This document shows positions 6,509 to 13,081 of a DNA stretch of 17,815 nt, piece by piece. Source of the stretch: DATDRS01 sp035291605 (GTDB taxonomy: Bacteria > Chloroflexota > Anaerolineae > Anaerolineales > UBA6663). Below the pieces are notes generated by a model. It searched no databases. It was not told the origin of the DNA and worked only from the letters and a program-made list of their open reading frames with translations. How positions within the stretch are numbered: the stretch's first letter is position 1; each line of letters starts with the position of its first letter. The DNA is taken from the NCBI GenBank assembly GCA_035291605.1, contig DATDRS010000518.1, positions 1 through 17,815 on the forward strand, written 5' to 3'. The position numbers and the translations under genes are program-made.

Positions 6509-7642
6509 CTACTCCGAGGGCAGGAGCCGCACTTCGTCAAAATAGCCGTCGAGCGAGGTTTGCTGTTCGGCGTAGTAGCCGATGGTCAGCCCGCACGGGT
6601 CGGCGAGGAGGGAGAGCGAAGGGCCGAGGGGTTGGCCGTCCACGTAGATGGCGATCTTCTTCGCCGCGCCCACCTGGCCCGGCCCCTGGCCGACGTCGGT
6701 CACCCGGAAGGCCACCGTGGCTAACTGGTGGAAGTCGTAGGGAAGCGGCCCGAAGTTCTGGTAGCCCTCGGGCATGGTCAGGCGCGAGGTGATCTGCGAG
6801 GCCAGCCGCCCGCTCGTGCTGCCGCCTTCAAAGCGCACCTCCAGGAAGCCGTTTCCGGATACGCGGGTCAGCGCGAGGCCGAGGCTCAGGTAGGCGGTGC
6901 GCGGATTGGCGTCGAAGACTCCCGCATCGTCTAAAGCCACGCGCGCCTCCACCGCCTTGTAGCAGGCGGTGGCTTCCTCCACGAGGCTGTGGCTCTGGTC
7001 GCCCTCCAGCGATACGAAGACCGAGAGATGGCCGTCCCGGCCTTCGGTGAAGAACTGTTCTTCGGCCTGCAGGCAACCGTTCGGCGCAGGCAGCGGGGTG
7101 GGCATCGGCTCGCCGGGGAAGGCCGGCCCAGTCTGCAGGCGCCAGCGGCTCGCGTCGAGGCAGTTGTCGTCGAAATCGTCGTACACGGCCAGCGCCGAGA
7201 TGGGGAAAGGGGTGAGCGTCGCCTGGGGCCTGGAGGTCGGGACAGGTGATGCTCCTTCGGTCGCCGTCGGAGCCTCGGTCGGCGTCGGCGGCAGGGACGT
7301 AACGGTCGCTGGAGGAGCAGGCGAGGGGGCGTCCGTGGAGGGCTGGAGCGTCGGCGAGGCGGGCGGCGCCGTGGTGGACAAAATCGTCGCCGCCACGCTG
7401 GGAGTAGGAGGCGGGGACGGAGGGGTGCGGGACGCCAGCAGCGCGACGATCACGATGGCGGACACGGCGATGACGACGACGCCAATCACGGCATAGCGCG
7501 CCACCGGCCCGCCTTCGCTAACGGTGGTGGTCGTGGTCGTCGTCGTGGTGGTGGTCGAATCGCGCCCGACGACGTCGCCGCCGACGGTGAGGTTACCCTC
7601 GTTGTTGATGTCAACGCCGCTGTCGTTGTCTGTGTCCGGCAT
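6509..7642 (-). CDS. Single-pass membrane protein with GGDVVGRD motif, poly-Thr tract and LamG-like domain
   Basis: From the ATG at 7642 the product has 377 residues. The N-terminus is acidic and polar, with NLTVGGDVVGRDS at residues 17-29, then 11 consecutive Thr (30-40). One membrane segment follows (about 46-69), then a Ser/Thr/Pro-rich linker (about 70-145). The rest, starting VYDDFDDNCLDASRW, resembles concanavalin-A/LamG-like sandwich domains: FDDN(C)LDxSRW opening, KxIAIYVDGQPLG, and a GYFDEVRL ending. With no signal peptide before the span, the N-terminus should be cytoplasmic and the LamG-like domain outside. GGD(V/I)VGRD phrases recur at the start of various Chloroflexota and cyanobacterial proteins with no agreed function. 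TTG at 7657 is an alternative start, but a palindrome abuts it. Binding of a surface glycan is a guess. Confidence 0.75.
   Translation of the reverse strand: MPDTDNDSGVDINNEGNLTVGGDVVGRDSTTTTTTTTTTTVSEGGPVARYAVIGVVVIAVSAIVIVALLASRTPPSPPPTPSVAATILSTTAPPASPTLQPSTDAPSPAPPATVTSLPPTPTEAPTATEGASPVPTSRPQATLTPFPISALAVYDDFDDNCLDASRWRLQTGPAFPGEPMPTPLPAPNGCLQAEEQFFTEGRDGHLSVFVSLEGDQSHSLVEEATACYKAVEARVALDDAGVFDANPRTAYLSLGLALTRVSGNGFLEVRFEGGSTSGRLASQITSRLTMPEGYQNFGPLPYDFHQLATVAFRVTDVGQGPGQVGAAKKIAIYVDGQPLGPSLSLLADPCGLTIGYYAEQQTSLDGYFDEVRLLPSE
7523..7555 (-). repeat. Trinucleotide tract encoding 11 threonines
   Basis: On the minus strand, 11 codons alternate ACC and ACG without interruption between a Ser and a Val codon. 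It is a low-complexity tract just inside the membrane segment. Mixed codons argue against recent pure slippage, but the tract length could still vary between strains. Confidence 0.7.
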
Positions 7643-7657
7643 GATGTATTGGCCCAA

Positions 7658-7687
7658 GAAAACCAGTTTTCCTAGAAACCGGGTTTC
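7658..7687. repeat. Two adjacent related palindromes (REP-like)
   Basis: GAAAACCAGTTTTC (7658-7671) is a perfect 6+2+6 palindrome. It is followed by CTA and then GAAACCGGGTTTC (7675-7687), a 5+3+5 palindrome of the same GAAACC...GTTTC pattern. Together they form the 5' leader of the minus-strand gene, between its -10 box and its ATG. They may be a mobile or REP-type intergenic element, or an operator pair. Confidence 0.55.
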
Positions 7688-7699
7688 GCCTGGGCGCTT

Positions 7700-7727
7700 A
7701 TTCTAACACTGTGTTCGCCGCGGGCAA
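7700..7727 (-). promoter_or_regulatory. Candidate promoter for the LamG-like membrane protein gene
   Basis: On the minus strand, TTGCCC (7727-7722), a 16-nt spacer and TAGAAT (7705-7700) are present. TG sits one base before the -10 (TGnTAGAAT, extended -10). Transcription would start near 7693, giving a leader of about 50 nt that carries the twin palindromes. Confidence 0.5.
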
Positions 7728-7809
7728 GTAAGGGCGATGCATTCGCGGCTCGACGGCCAGTTTGGCGGCGGGCTGAAGCGCGAATGCTTTGCCCCTGCAG
7801 GACAATCGA

Positions 7810-8205
7810 ATGATGAAACACACGTTAATCGGCGATGTATTGAAGACCTGGCTCTGGCGCTGGGGGCCGGCGTTCGGGATCATGGCGGCCATCTTCACGG
7901 CCTCGTCGTTTTCCAAGAGCGAGGTGCCTGACTTTGGCATTTGGGATTGGGTGGTGAAGAAAAGCGGCCACCTCCTGGGGTACAGCCTGCTGGGCGCAGC
8001 TTACTTGCGCGGGTTGGCCAACGGCGGGCGCCCCACGCTGCGCCAGGCGCTCTTCGCCATCTGCCTGGCCGGGCTGTACGGCGTGACCGACGAGTTTCAC
8101 CAGTCGTTTGTGGCCGGACGGGGGGCAAGGCCCACCGACGTGCTGATTGATACACTGGGGGCTGTGATTGGCGCGGGGGCGTGGGGGTATGGGAGGCGCC
8201 GCTGA
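7810..8205 (+). CDS. VanZ-like family membrane protein
   Basis: From the ATG at 7810 the product has 131 residues and four hydrophobic spans (about 18-33, 53-69, 78-93, 111-127). VanZ-family signatures are present: SSFS at 32-35, KxxHLLGYSLLG at 51-62, YGVTDEFHQSFVAGR at 90-104 and the closing DVLIDTLGAVIG. His54, Asp94, Glu95, His97 and Gln98 are the usual conserved polar positions. The original VanZ lowers teicoplanin susceptibility; most homologues have no assigned role and are thought to act at the envelope. AGGA lies 7 nt before the ATG, so this start is preferred over the in-frame TTG at 7789. It converges on scpA. Confidence 0.87.
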   Translation: MMKHTLIGDVLKTWLWRWGPAFGIMAAIFTASSFSKSEVPDFGIWDWVVKKSGHLLGYSLLGAAYLRGLANGGRPTLRQALFAICLAGLYGVTDEFHQSFVAGRGARPTDVLIDTLGAVIGAGAWGYGRRR

Positions 8206-8262
8206 GGGTCGGGGCGTCAGGGATTACACGCTTTGTAGCGACTTCAGACGCGCTTGCCTGCA

Positions 8263-8278
8263 GACGACTTTAGTCGTC
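8263..8278. terminator. GACGACT/AGTCGTC hairpin between converging vanZ-like and scpA genes
   Basis: A perfect 7-bp stem, GACGACT (8263-8269) with AGTCGTC (8272-8278), closes a TT loop. A degenerate relative (AGCGACTTCAGACGCG) lies at 8237-8252. It could serve as a terminator for both genes or be a dispersed intergenic palindrome. Confidence 0.4.
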
Positions 8279-8301
8279 ACGACGAGATCATGATCTGCTG
8301 C

Positions 8302-9075
8302 TTATTCAAACTCCAGCTCTGACACATCCTCTTCCGTCCATTCGCTCACCGAGATTAACTCGATTTCCCCGAACATCTGCTCCTGCCGGGCCTCGACCTT
8401 GCGGCGCTTGACGAGTTCGAGGACGGCCAGGAAGGCGACGAGGATTTCCATCCGGCTCGCCGCGTTCTCCAGCAGCTTCTGAAAACTGATCCGGGGTGAG
8501 GCCCGCAGGGAGCGGGCGATGAGGCGAATCTGGTCGCGGATGGTGACCCGGTGCGGCGCGACGACCGTGCCGAGCGCCGGTTTGTCCGGCGCGACGGCCA
8601 GCGCGCGGCGCAGCGCTTCGAGCAGGGCCAGCGGGGTGAGGCCGCGCATGTCGAGCATGGGCTTCCGGCCGAAGTCCCCTGCTTTGGGCGGGGGCGCGAG
8701 CCGCAGGTAGGTGCGCAGCCCCGCTTCGGCCCGTTCGTGCAGCGCGCCTGCAATTTCCTTGTAGCGTTTGTAAGCCAGCAGTTGCCGCGCCAGCTCGTCG
8801 CCGGGGTCTTCTTCGTCCGGCTGGCGCTCAGGGGGGCGGGGCAGGAGCGCTTCGCTTTTGATGAGCAGCAGGCGCGCGGCGACGACGAGAAAATCTGCGA
8901 TGTCGGCGATGTTCAGGCGCTCGAGGATCTTGAGGTAGGCCAGGAACTGGTCGGTGACCTGCGCCAGCGAGACCCTGGTGATGTCGAGTTCTTCACGCTC
9001 GATGAGCTGCAGGAGCAGGTCGAGCGGGCCTTCGAAGATGGAGAGCTGGACAGTGTAGTTGGACGAGGCAGGCAT
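8302..9075 (-). CDS. scpA: Segregation and condensation protein A
   Basis: At 257 residues this is typical ScpA length. ScpA is the kleisin of the bacterial SMC complex: its N-terminus binds the SMC neck, its middle binds ScpB dimers and its C-terminal winged helix binds the SMC cap, so it compacts and helps segregate the chromosome. The N-terminal signature FEGPLDLLLQLIEREELDI (residues 14-32) is followed by VTDQFLAYL, and by ADFLVVAARLLLIKSEALLP near 60-80. The C-terminal RISFQKLLENAASRMEILVAFLAVLELVKRRKV segment and FGEIEL match the winged-helix end. The ATG lies 6 nt after the kinase stop codon, and the likely ribosome site is inside the kinase 3' end (CCAGGTAAG), so translation is probably coupled. 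scpB does not follow; the next gene is convergent. Confidence 0.95.
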   Translation of the reverse strand: MPASSNYTVQLSIFEGPLDLLLQLIEREELDITRVSLAQVTDQFLAYLKILERLNIADIADFLVVAARLLLIKSEALLPRPPERQPDEEDPGDELARQLLAYKRYKEIAGALHERAEAGLRTYLRLAPPPKAGDFGRKPMLDMRGLTPLALLEALRRALAVAPDKPALGTVVAPHRVTIRDQIRLIARSLRASPRISFQKLLENAASRMEILVAFLAVLELVKRRKVEARQEQMFGEIELISVSEWTEEDVSELEFE

Positions 9076-9081
9076 GCGGGC

Positions 9082-10581
9082 TTACCTGGCCAGGTACGCA
9101 GCCAGTAGGCCGCCAACGACGAGCACGCCGAGGAGGATGACGCCGACGGCGAGGTAGGTCATGATCTGCCGCTCACGGGCGGCGCGGCGCGCGGCGGCCT
9201 CACGGATTCCTTTCTGGCGCTGCTGCTCGGCTTCCATCATCTGTGCCATGCGGCGCTGGGCGGCTTCTTCCTCCGCCGCTTTGATGGCCTTGACCGAGTC
9301 GCGCTGCTGGGCCTGGTAGGCCGGCGTGCCGAGTTGCCAGCGCTCGCTCAGGTAGGCCAGCGCGTCGAGCGGGCTGCCGCACGCGGCGCAATGTTCCAGC
9401 CCGCTCCAGTTTTTGACCTGGCAGGTGGGGCAGTAGCGGACGAGCGCGGAACTGCAATTCTCGCAATGCTCCGCGTCAGCCGGATTCAGGTGCTCGCATT
9501 CGGGGCAGAGCATCCCGTCGAGGGTGTTCGCCGTCCCGCAAAACCGGCAGACGACCTGGCCGTCAGGTTGAAGCGTCAGTCCGGCGCCGCCGCAGTTGGA
9601 GCAGGCGATTTCGTGCAGGCCGTGGTGGGCGTGCCGCCCGGCCGGCTGCGGAACAGGCGCCGGGACAGGAGGCCGCCGCGCTGGCGCGGGCGCCGGTTTA
9701 CGCGATTGAGCCGGGGCGGGTTGGGGCCTGGTCCCTTCGGCGGGGCGGGGAGAAGCCGCCGGCCGCCCCAGCCCGAGCGTGCTCAATGCTTCCACGAGCG
9801 CGCCGGCGCTCGCAAAGCGATCACCTGGCTTCTTGGCCATCGCGCGTGCAAGCACGGCGCTGCACCCGCCGGGCAGGCCGAAGCGGAGCGCGTCGAGCAA
9901 TGGCACCGGCTCGGTCACATGTTTGAGCATCAACCCGACGGGTGTCTCGGCCTCGTAGGGATGCTGGCCGGTAAGCATTTCGTAGATGATGACGCCCAGG
10001 GTGTAGAGGTCGCTGCGATGGTCGAGGCCTTTCACGCCCATGGCCTGTTCGGGGCTCATGTACTCGGGCGTGCCAACCATCATGCCGGTGCCGGTGAGGG
10101 CGGAGGATTCCTGGGCGAGTTTGGCGATGCCGAAGTCGGAAAGATAAGCGCTGCCGTCGGCGTCGAAGATGATGTTCCCCGGCTTGAGGTCGCGATGGAT
10201 GACGCCGCGTTTGTGGGCGGCGTCGAGCGCGGCGGCGATGCGCTGAATGATAGGGACGACCTGCGCCAGCGGCATAGGCTTTTCGGCGATGCGGTTTTCG
10301 AGCGTGCCGCCAGGCAGGTAGCGCATGACGAGAAAGGGCTGGTCGCCCTGCTGGCCGAAATCGTAGACCGGGACGATGTAAGGGTGTTCGAGGCGCGCGA
10401 TGACCTGCGCCTCGCGCTCGAAGCGGACGCGAAACTGTGGGTCGTGGGTGAACTGGCTCGGGAGGACTTTGACGGCGACCTGCCGGTTAAACGAGGGATC
10501 GCGGGCGAGGTAGACCGTCGCCATCCCGCCCCGGCCCAGCTCGCGGGTGATCTCGTAGCGGCCGATTTTCGATGCGCTCAT
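9082..10581 (-). CDS. Ser/Thr protein kinase with three zinc ribbons, coiled coil and C-terminal membrane anchor
   Basis: The product has 499 residues. A complete Hanks-type kinase domain spans about 8-270: GRGGMATVYLA (16-26), ATP-binding Lys38, Glu57 of helix C, HRDLKPGN with catalytic Asp131 and Asn136, SDFG with Asp149, and GTPEYMSPEQ (170-179). All key residues are present, so it should be active. After a Pro/Ala-rich linker (about 274-316) come three CxxC pairs-of-pairs: C327/330 with C345/348, C359/362 with C373/376, and C384/387 with C398/401. These are three zinc ribbons. A charged Ala/Glu/Arg-rich helix (about 425-470) leads to one membrane span near the C-terminus (about 474-496). 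Kinase and ribbons must be cytoplasmic; there is no external sensor such as PASTA. Substrates are unknown. A -10-like TAAAAT sits 7 nt before the ATG with no Shine-Dalgarno, so the mRNA may be leaderless. Confidence 0.92.
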   Translation of the reverse strand: MSASKIGRYEITRELGRGGMATVYLARDPSFNRQVAVKVLPSQFTHDPQFRVRFEREAQVIARLEHPYIVPVYDFGQQGDQPFLVMRYLPGGTLENRIAEKPMPLAQVVPIIQRIAAALDAAHKRGVIHRDLKPGNIIFDADGSAYLSDFGIAKLAQESSALTGTGMMVGTPEYMSPEQAMGVKGLDHRSDLYTLGVIIYEMLTGQHPYEAETPVGLMLKHVTEPVPLLDALRFGLPGGCSAVLARAMAKKPGDRFASAGALVEALSTLGLGRPAASPRPAEGTRPQPAPAQSRKPAPAPARRPPVPAPVPQPAGRHAHHGLHEIACSNCGGAGLTLQPDGQVVCRFCGTANTLDGMLCPECEHLNPADAEHCENCSSALVRYCPTCQVKNWSGLEHCAACGSPLDALAYLSERWQLGTPAYQAQQRDSVKAIKAAEEEAAQRRMAQMMEAEQQRQKGIREAAARRAARERQIMTYLAVGVILLGVLVVGGLLAAYLAR

Positions 10582-10594
10582 GCGAGCTATTTTA
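10582..10594 (-). promoter_or_regulatory. -10 box placed for a leaderless kinase mRNA
   Basis: On the minus strand TAAAAT (10594-10589) is followed by exactly 7 nt (AGCTCGC) and then the ATG at 10581. No Shine-Dalgarno is visible. Transcription would start at or next to the start codon. No convincing -35 box is seen. Confidence 0.4.
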
Positions 10595-10616
10595 ATGCAG
10601 ATTGCAGATGGCGAAT

Positions 10617-10694
10617 AGCAGATGGCGGATGGCGAAGAGCGGATAGCGTGACTCCTGGGACGGGCTATCGGCCATCCGCCATAGGTTATCTGCT
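10617..10694. repeat. Imperfect long inverted repeat with GATGGCGGATGGC motif
   Basis: The left arm (10617-10647, AGCAGATGGCGGATGGC then GAAGAGCGGATAGC) is complementary, with a few gaps, to the right arm (10664-10694, GCTATCGGCCATCCGCCAT then AGGTTATCTGCT). The loop is about 16 nt. Short direct repeats GCAGATTGCAGATGGC and GCAGATGGCGGATGGC lie in or just before the left arm. It fills the space between the glycosyltransferase stop and the kinase start and may fold as a hairpin in the transcript. Confidence 0.55.
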
Positions 10695-10696
10695 GC

Positions 10697-12265
10697 TCAT
10701 GGCCGCGGCTCGAGGAGGCGATAGAGAAATCCGTTCATCCAGATTTCCCTCTTAGGCTGGTAGTTCGCGCCGATGGCCTGGAGGACGGGCGGCGGGTAGA
10801 ACTGCGCGCGGAAGATGACCAGCCCGAAGGCTTTGCGGTTGATCATCTCGATTTCCTGCGCCGGGTCGAACAGCCCGGCCTGGTACATGACGAGCTGAGG
10901 GAAAGCGTTAGTCACGACCGGCTTGCCGGCGACGAACATGAACCCCGCTTCCTCGGAGAACACCGGGCCGGGGGCGGCGCGCGCCAGCTCGGCGATCTGG
11001 GTTCCGGCGGCGTGATCGGCGCGGGTGGGGCGCGGCCCGAGCTGGGTGTAGCCCTGCGAGTCGTAGTAACCCCGCGCACCCGAGACGCCCAGCGCGCGCG
11101 CGACCGGTTCGTAGATTGGCCCCTCCGTGTAGAGGTGCAGCGTCAGATAAGTCTGGGCGAGGTAGAGCAGAGGGATGGCGAGCGCGGCGGCCGTCGCCCA
11201 ACGTCCGCTTTTGTTCCTTGACCACTCCCACAGTCTCGCCAGCGCAACCCCGGAGAAAACGCACGCGGCCGCCGTCGCCGTGACAAAATAGGCCTCGCCC
11301 GCGCCGAACTTGCCGGAGAGCGCGCCGTTGGCGGCGGCGAAGGCGAACCACACGGCGTAGGCCGAGAGGCGCGTGAAATAGATTTCATAAACCAGGCGCG
11401 CGGCGGCGACGGTCGCGATGACGAGGTGCAGGCTGGCCCACTGCTGATACAGGCTCACCGCTTGCCCTGCGTCGTAGGCGTTGATGTTGGCCCGGATGAT
11501 GCTGGTATACCACCACCCCTCCGTGGCGAGGTTGATCCACAGGAAGATCCCGCCCGCGACGAGGGTCAGCCCGACGCCCGTCAGAACGGCGCGCCGCGGC
11601 CCACGCAGGAACAGGAACCCGAAGGCCGCCAGGGCGGTGGCCAGGGCGAGTTGCTTGGTATACCCCGCGCAGAGCACAAACACCAGGCCAGACCAGAGGG
11701 CTTTGTCGTTTGGCTCAGGGTCGTCGAGTTGAGCCAGCGCCACGATCGCCAGCGCCTCGAACATGACCATCGTCATGTGCTGGCGGAAGAGCGGCCCGAT
11801 GTGGAAGGTGTAGTTGGAGGCCAGGAAGGTCAGGCCGGAGAGCAAGGCGATGACCTTGTTCCCGCTCGCCCGCTGGACTCCCCAGCCGATGGCCCCGGCT
11901 GCGATGAGCGAGGCGATAAAGCTGACCAGTCGCCCGGTCCACATCTGCGCCCCAAAAATCCAGATGAGCGGGACGACGAGGAGGTGAAAGAGCGGGGGAT
12001 AAATGGAGCTGTAAAAAGGGAAGACCTGGCTGTCTTGATACGGCCACTGCCCTTGCGCGTGCAGGACGGCGTCGTAAAGCTCGAAGCCTTCTCCCTGGTC
12101 GTAGTCGAAAGGGAAACGCAGGAGCGAGGCGGAGTAGTGGACGTAGACGAGGAACTGGCCGAGCAGGGCGAGCGCAGCGAAGACAAACAGCGCGGCGCTG
12201 ACCCAACGCCAGCGCGGGTGAAGATGAGGCCTCCCCGATTTCCAGTCGCGCAGCGCAAAGCTCAT
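10697..12265 (-). CDS. GT-C family membrane glycosyltransferase (PMT/ArnT-like)
   Basis: The product has 522 residues with a first membrane span at about 21-42 and roughly ten more hydrophobic spans to about residue 370. A C-terminal non-membrane part of about 150 residues follows. The first outside loop has PFDYDQGEGFELYDAV (52-67), with Asp54, Asp56 and Glu59 in the place of the metal- or acceptor-binding acidic motif of GT-C enzymes, then a Y-P-P-L-F-H motif (YPPLFHLLVVPLIWIF). These features fit dolichol- or polyprenol-phosphate-dependent mannosyl/arabinosyl transferases (PMT, GT39/GT83). The sugar donor and acceptor cannot be told from the sequence. The start ATG overlaps the stop of the preceding small gene by 4 bp (ATGA), indicating coupled translation. 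Confidence 0.8.
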   Translation of the reverse strand: MSFALRDWKSGRPHLHPRWRWVSAALFVFAALALLGQFLVYVHYSASLLRFPFDYDQGEGFELYDAVLHAQGQWPYQDSQVFPFYSSIYPPLFHLLVVPLIWIFGAQMWTGRLVSFIASLIAAGAIGWGVQRASGNKVIALLSGLTFLASNYTFHIGPLFRQHMTMVMFEALAIVALAQLDDPEPNDKALWSGLVFVLCAGYTKQLALATALAAFGFLFLRGPRRAVLTGVGLTLVAGGIFLWINLATEGWWYTSIIRANINAYDAGQAVSLYQQWASLHLVIATVAAARLVYEIYFTRLSAYAVWFAFAAANGALSGKFGAGEAYFVTATAAACVFSGVALARLWEWSRNKSGRWATAAALAIPLLYLAQTYLTLHLYTEGPIYEPVARALGVSGARGYYDSQGYTQLGPRPTRADHAAGTQIAELARAAPGPVFSEEAGFMFVAGKPVVTNAFPQLVMYQAGLFDPAQEIEMINRKAFGLVIFRAQFYPPPVLQAIGANYQPKREIWMNGFLYRLLEPRP

Positions 12266-12474
12266 GCGGGGCGATGGCCGAGCGGCAGGAGTGAAGCGCC
12301 GAATAACATCAACAACCCGCCCGCCCCGAGGGCCTGCCGCTGCGCCGGTCCGAGGCCGGCGAATGCGCCCGCGCCGATGAGGTCAACGCCGAGTGCGGCG
12401 AGGGACAGCATCACGCCGGCGGCCAGGATGAGCCAGCCGAGTTGGCGTTTGGTGAGAGGGGTCTCGGGGAGCAT
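12262..12474 (-). CDS. Small two-span membrane protein
   Basis: From the ATG at 12474 the product has 70 residues. A short polar head (LPETPLTKRQLGW) precedes two hydrophobic segments (about 15-33 and 45-62), linked by a GLGPAQRQALGAGG stretch, with an RPA end. I do not recognise a named family, though small proteins with a TxRQLG head and an LLPLGxRPA end occur in other Chloroflexota. It overlaps the glycosyltransferase start by 4 bp, so the two probably work or at least are made together. ATG at 12501 and GTG at 12546 are in-frame alternatives. I prefer 12474 because a TATAAT box overlaps the codons upstream of it. Confidence 0.6.
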   Translation of the reverse strand: MLPETPLTKRQLGWLILAAGVMLSLAALGVDLIGAGAFAGLGPAQRQALGAGGLLMLFGASLLPLGHRPA

Positions 12475-12487
12475 CGGCGGGATTATA
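12475..12487 (-). promoter_or_regulatory. Extended -10 promoter 7 nt before ATG (leaderless candidate)
   Basis: On the minus strand TGTTATAAT, a TGnTATAAT extended -10, ends at 12482. Seven bases (CCCGCCG) separate it from the ATG at 12474. There is no Shine-Dalgarno. It would drive the small membrane protein and the glycosyltransferase. Confidence 0.5.
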
Positions 12488-12563
12488 ACATCCTGGACCA
12501 TCCCGCAACTTACCGCCGGATGGCGCGTATGAACCTGTGAGGACACATCGAGAGGTAACGGTT

Positions 12564-13073
12564 ATGCCTGGAAGTCTCAGCCCCACTCAATTCGAGCGCA
12601 ACTGGGCGATGCTGGCGCACCTGACGGCGCTGCTCACGCTCGTCGTCAGCCTGTCCACCGGCGGCCTGGGGGCGGTGGCGGCGCTGTTGGTCCCGCTGGG
12701 GATGTATGTGTATTTCCGCGAACGCTCGCCCTACGTGGCTTTTCACGCCCTTCAAGCCACGGCGTTTCAGTCCTTCACGGGGATCGCGTTTGTGCTTATG
12801 GCTGCGCTGGGAAGCGTCGTCATCGCCGGAGCGTGGGTGATTACGGTTGCGTTGAGCTTTGTCCTGGTCGGCCTGCTGCTGGTGCCGGCGTCGCTCGTCG
12901 TCACGATTGTGCTGGCCGCCGGTTTGCTGGCGCTGCCCGTGGCCGCCCTGGTTTACGCTGTGCGCGGCGCTTACCTGACGTATCAGGGTTTGCCCTTCGA
13001 TTATCCGTGGGTCGGAGCATTGGCGAGGCGGACGATGGAGGCGCCGGTGGTTTCGCCTGTGAGTAGTTTATAA
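12564..13073 (+). CDS. DUF4870-like membrane protein
   Basis: The product has 169 residues. The N-terminal ERNWAMLAHLTALLTLV (11-27) followed by a second hydrophobic span, then YFRERSPYVAFHALQATAFQ (about 50-69) and two long hydrophobic stretches matches DUF4870/Tic20-like proteins. In these, a ...YVxFHAxQA(T/L)xFQ motif follows the second membrane helix. The C-terminal YAVRGAYLTYQGLPFDYPWVG is also typical. Four membrane spans are expected. The function of the family is unknown. The ATG at 12564 has GAGAGG 8 nt upstream and is preferred over GTG at 12537. It is divergent from the small membrane protein and glycosyltransferase genes. Confidence 0.8.
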   Translation: MPGSLSPTQFERNWAMLAHLTALLTLVVSLSTGGLGAVAALLVPLGMYVYFRERSPYVAFHALQATAFQSFTGIAFVLMAALGSVVIAGAWVITVALSFVLVGLLLVPASLVVTIVLAAGLLALPVAALVYAVRGAYLTYQGLPFDYPWVGALARRTMEAPVVSPVSSL

Positions 13074-13081
13074 TTCCCCGC
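13069..13081 (+). promoter_or_regulatory. -10 box 7 nt before the leader ORF
   Basis: TATAAT (13069-13074) overlaps the stop codon of the DUF4870-like gene and is followed by 7 nt (TCCCCGC) and the ATG at 13082. No good -35 was found at 16-18 nt. It is the likely promoter of the leader ORF and ctaA. Confidence 0.45.

Noticed and set aside
10595..10694. Repeated GATGGCGGATGGC units considered as a CRISPR array.
   Set aside because: Repeat units are short, irregular and adjacent, with no uniform spacers; it fits an inverted repeat instead.
9334..10755. A 473-codon open frame on the plus strand antisense to the kinase.
   Set aside because: The minus strand has intact kinase and zinc-ribbon motifs. 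The plus-strand product has no recognisable domain and runs into the intergenic inverted repeat.
11426..12532. A 368-codon open frame on the plus strand antisense to the glycosyltransferase.
   Set aside because: It has highly charged, low-complexity composition without domains, while the opposite strand gives a coherent multi-span membrane enzyme.
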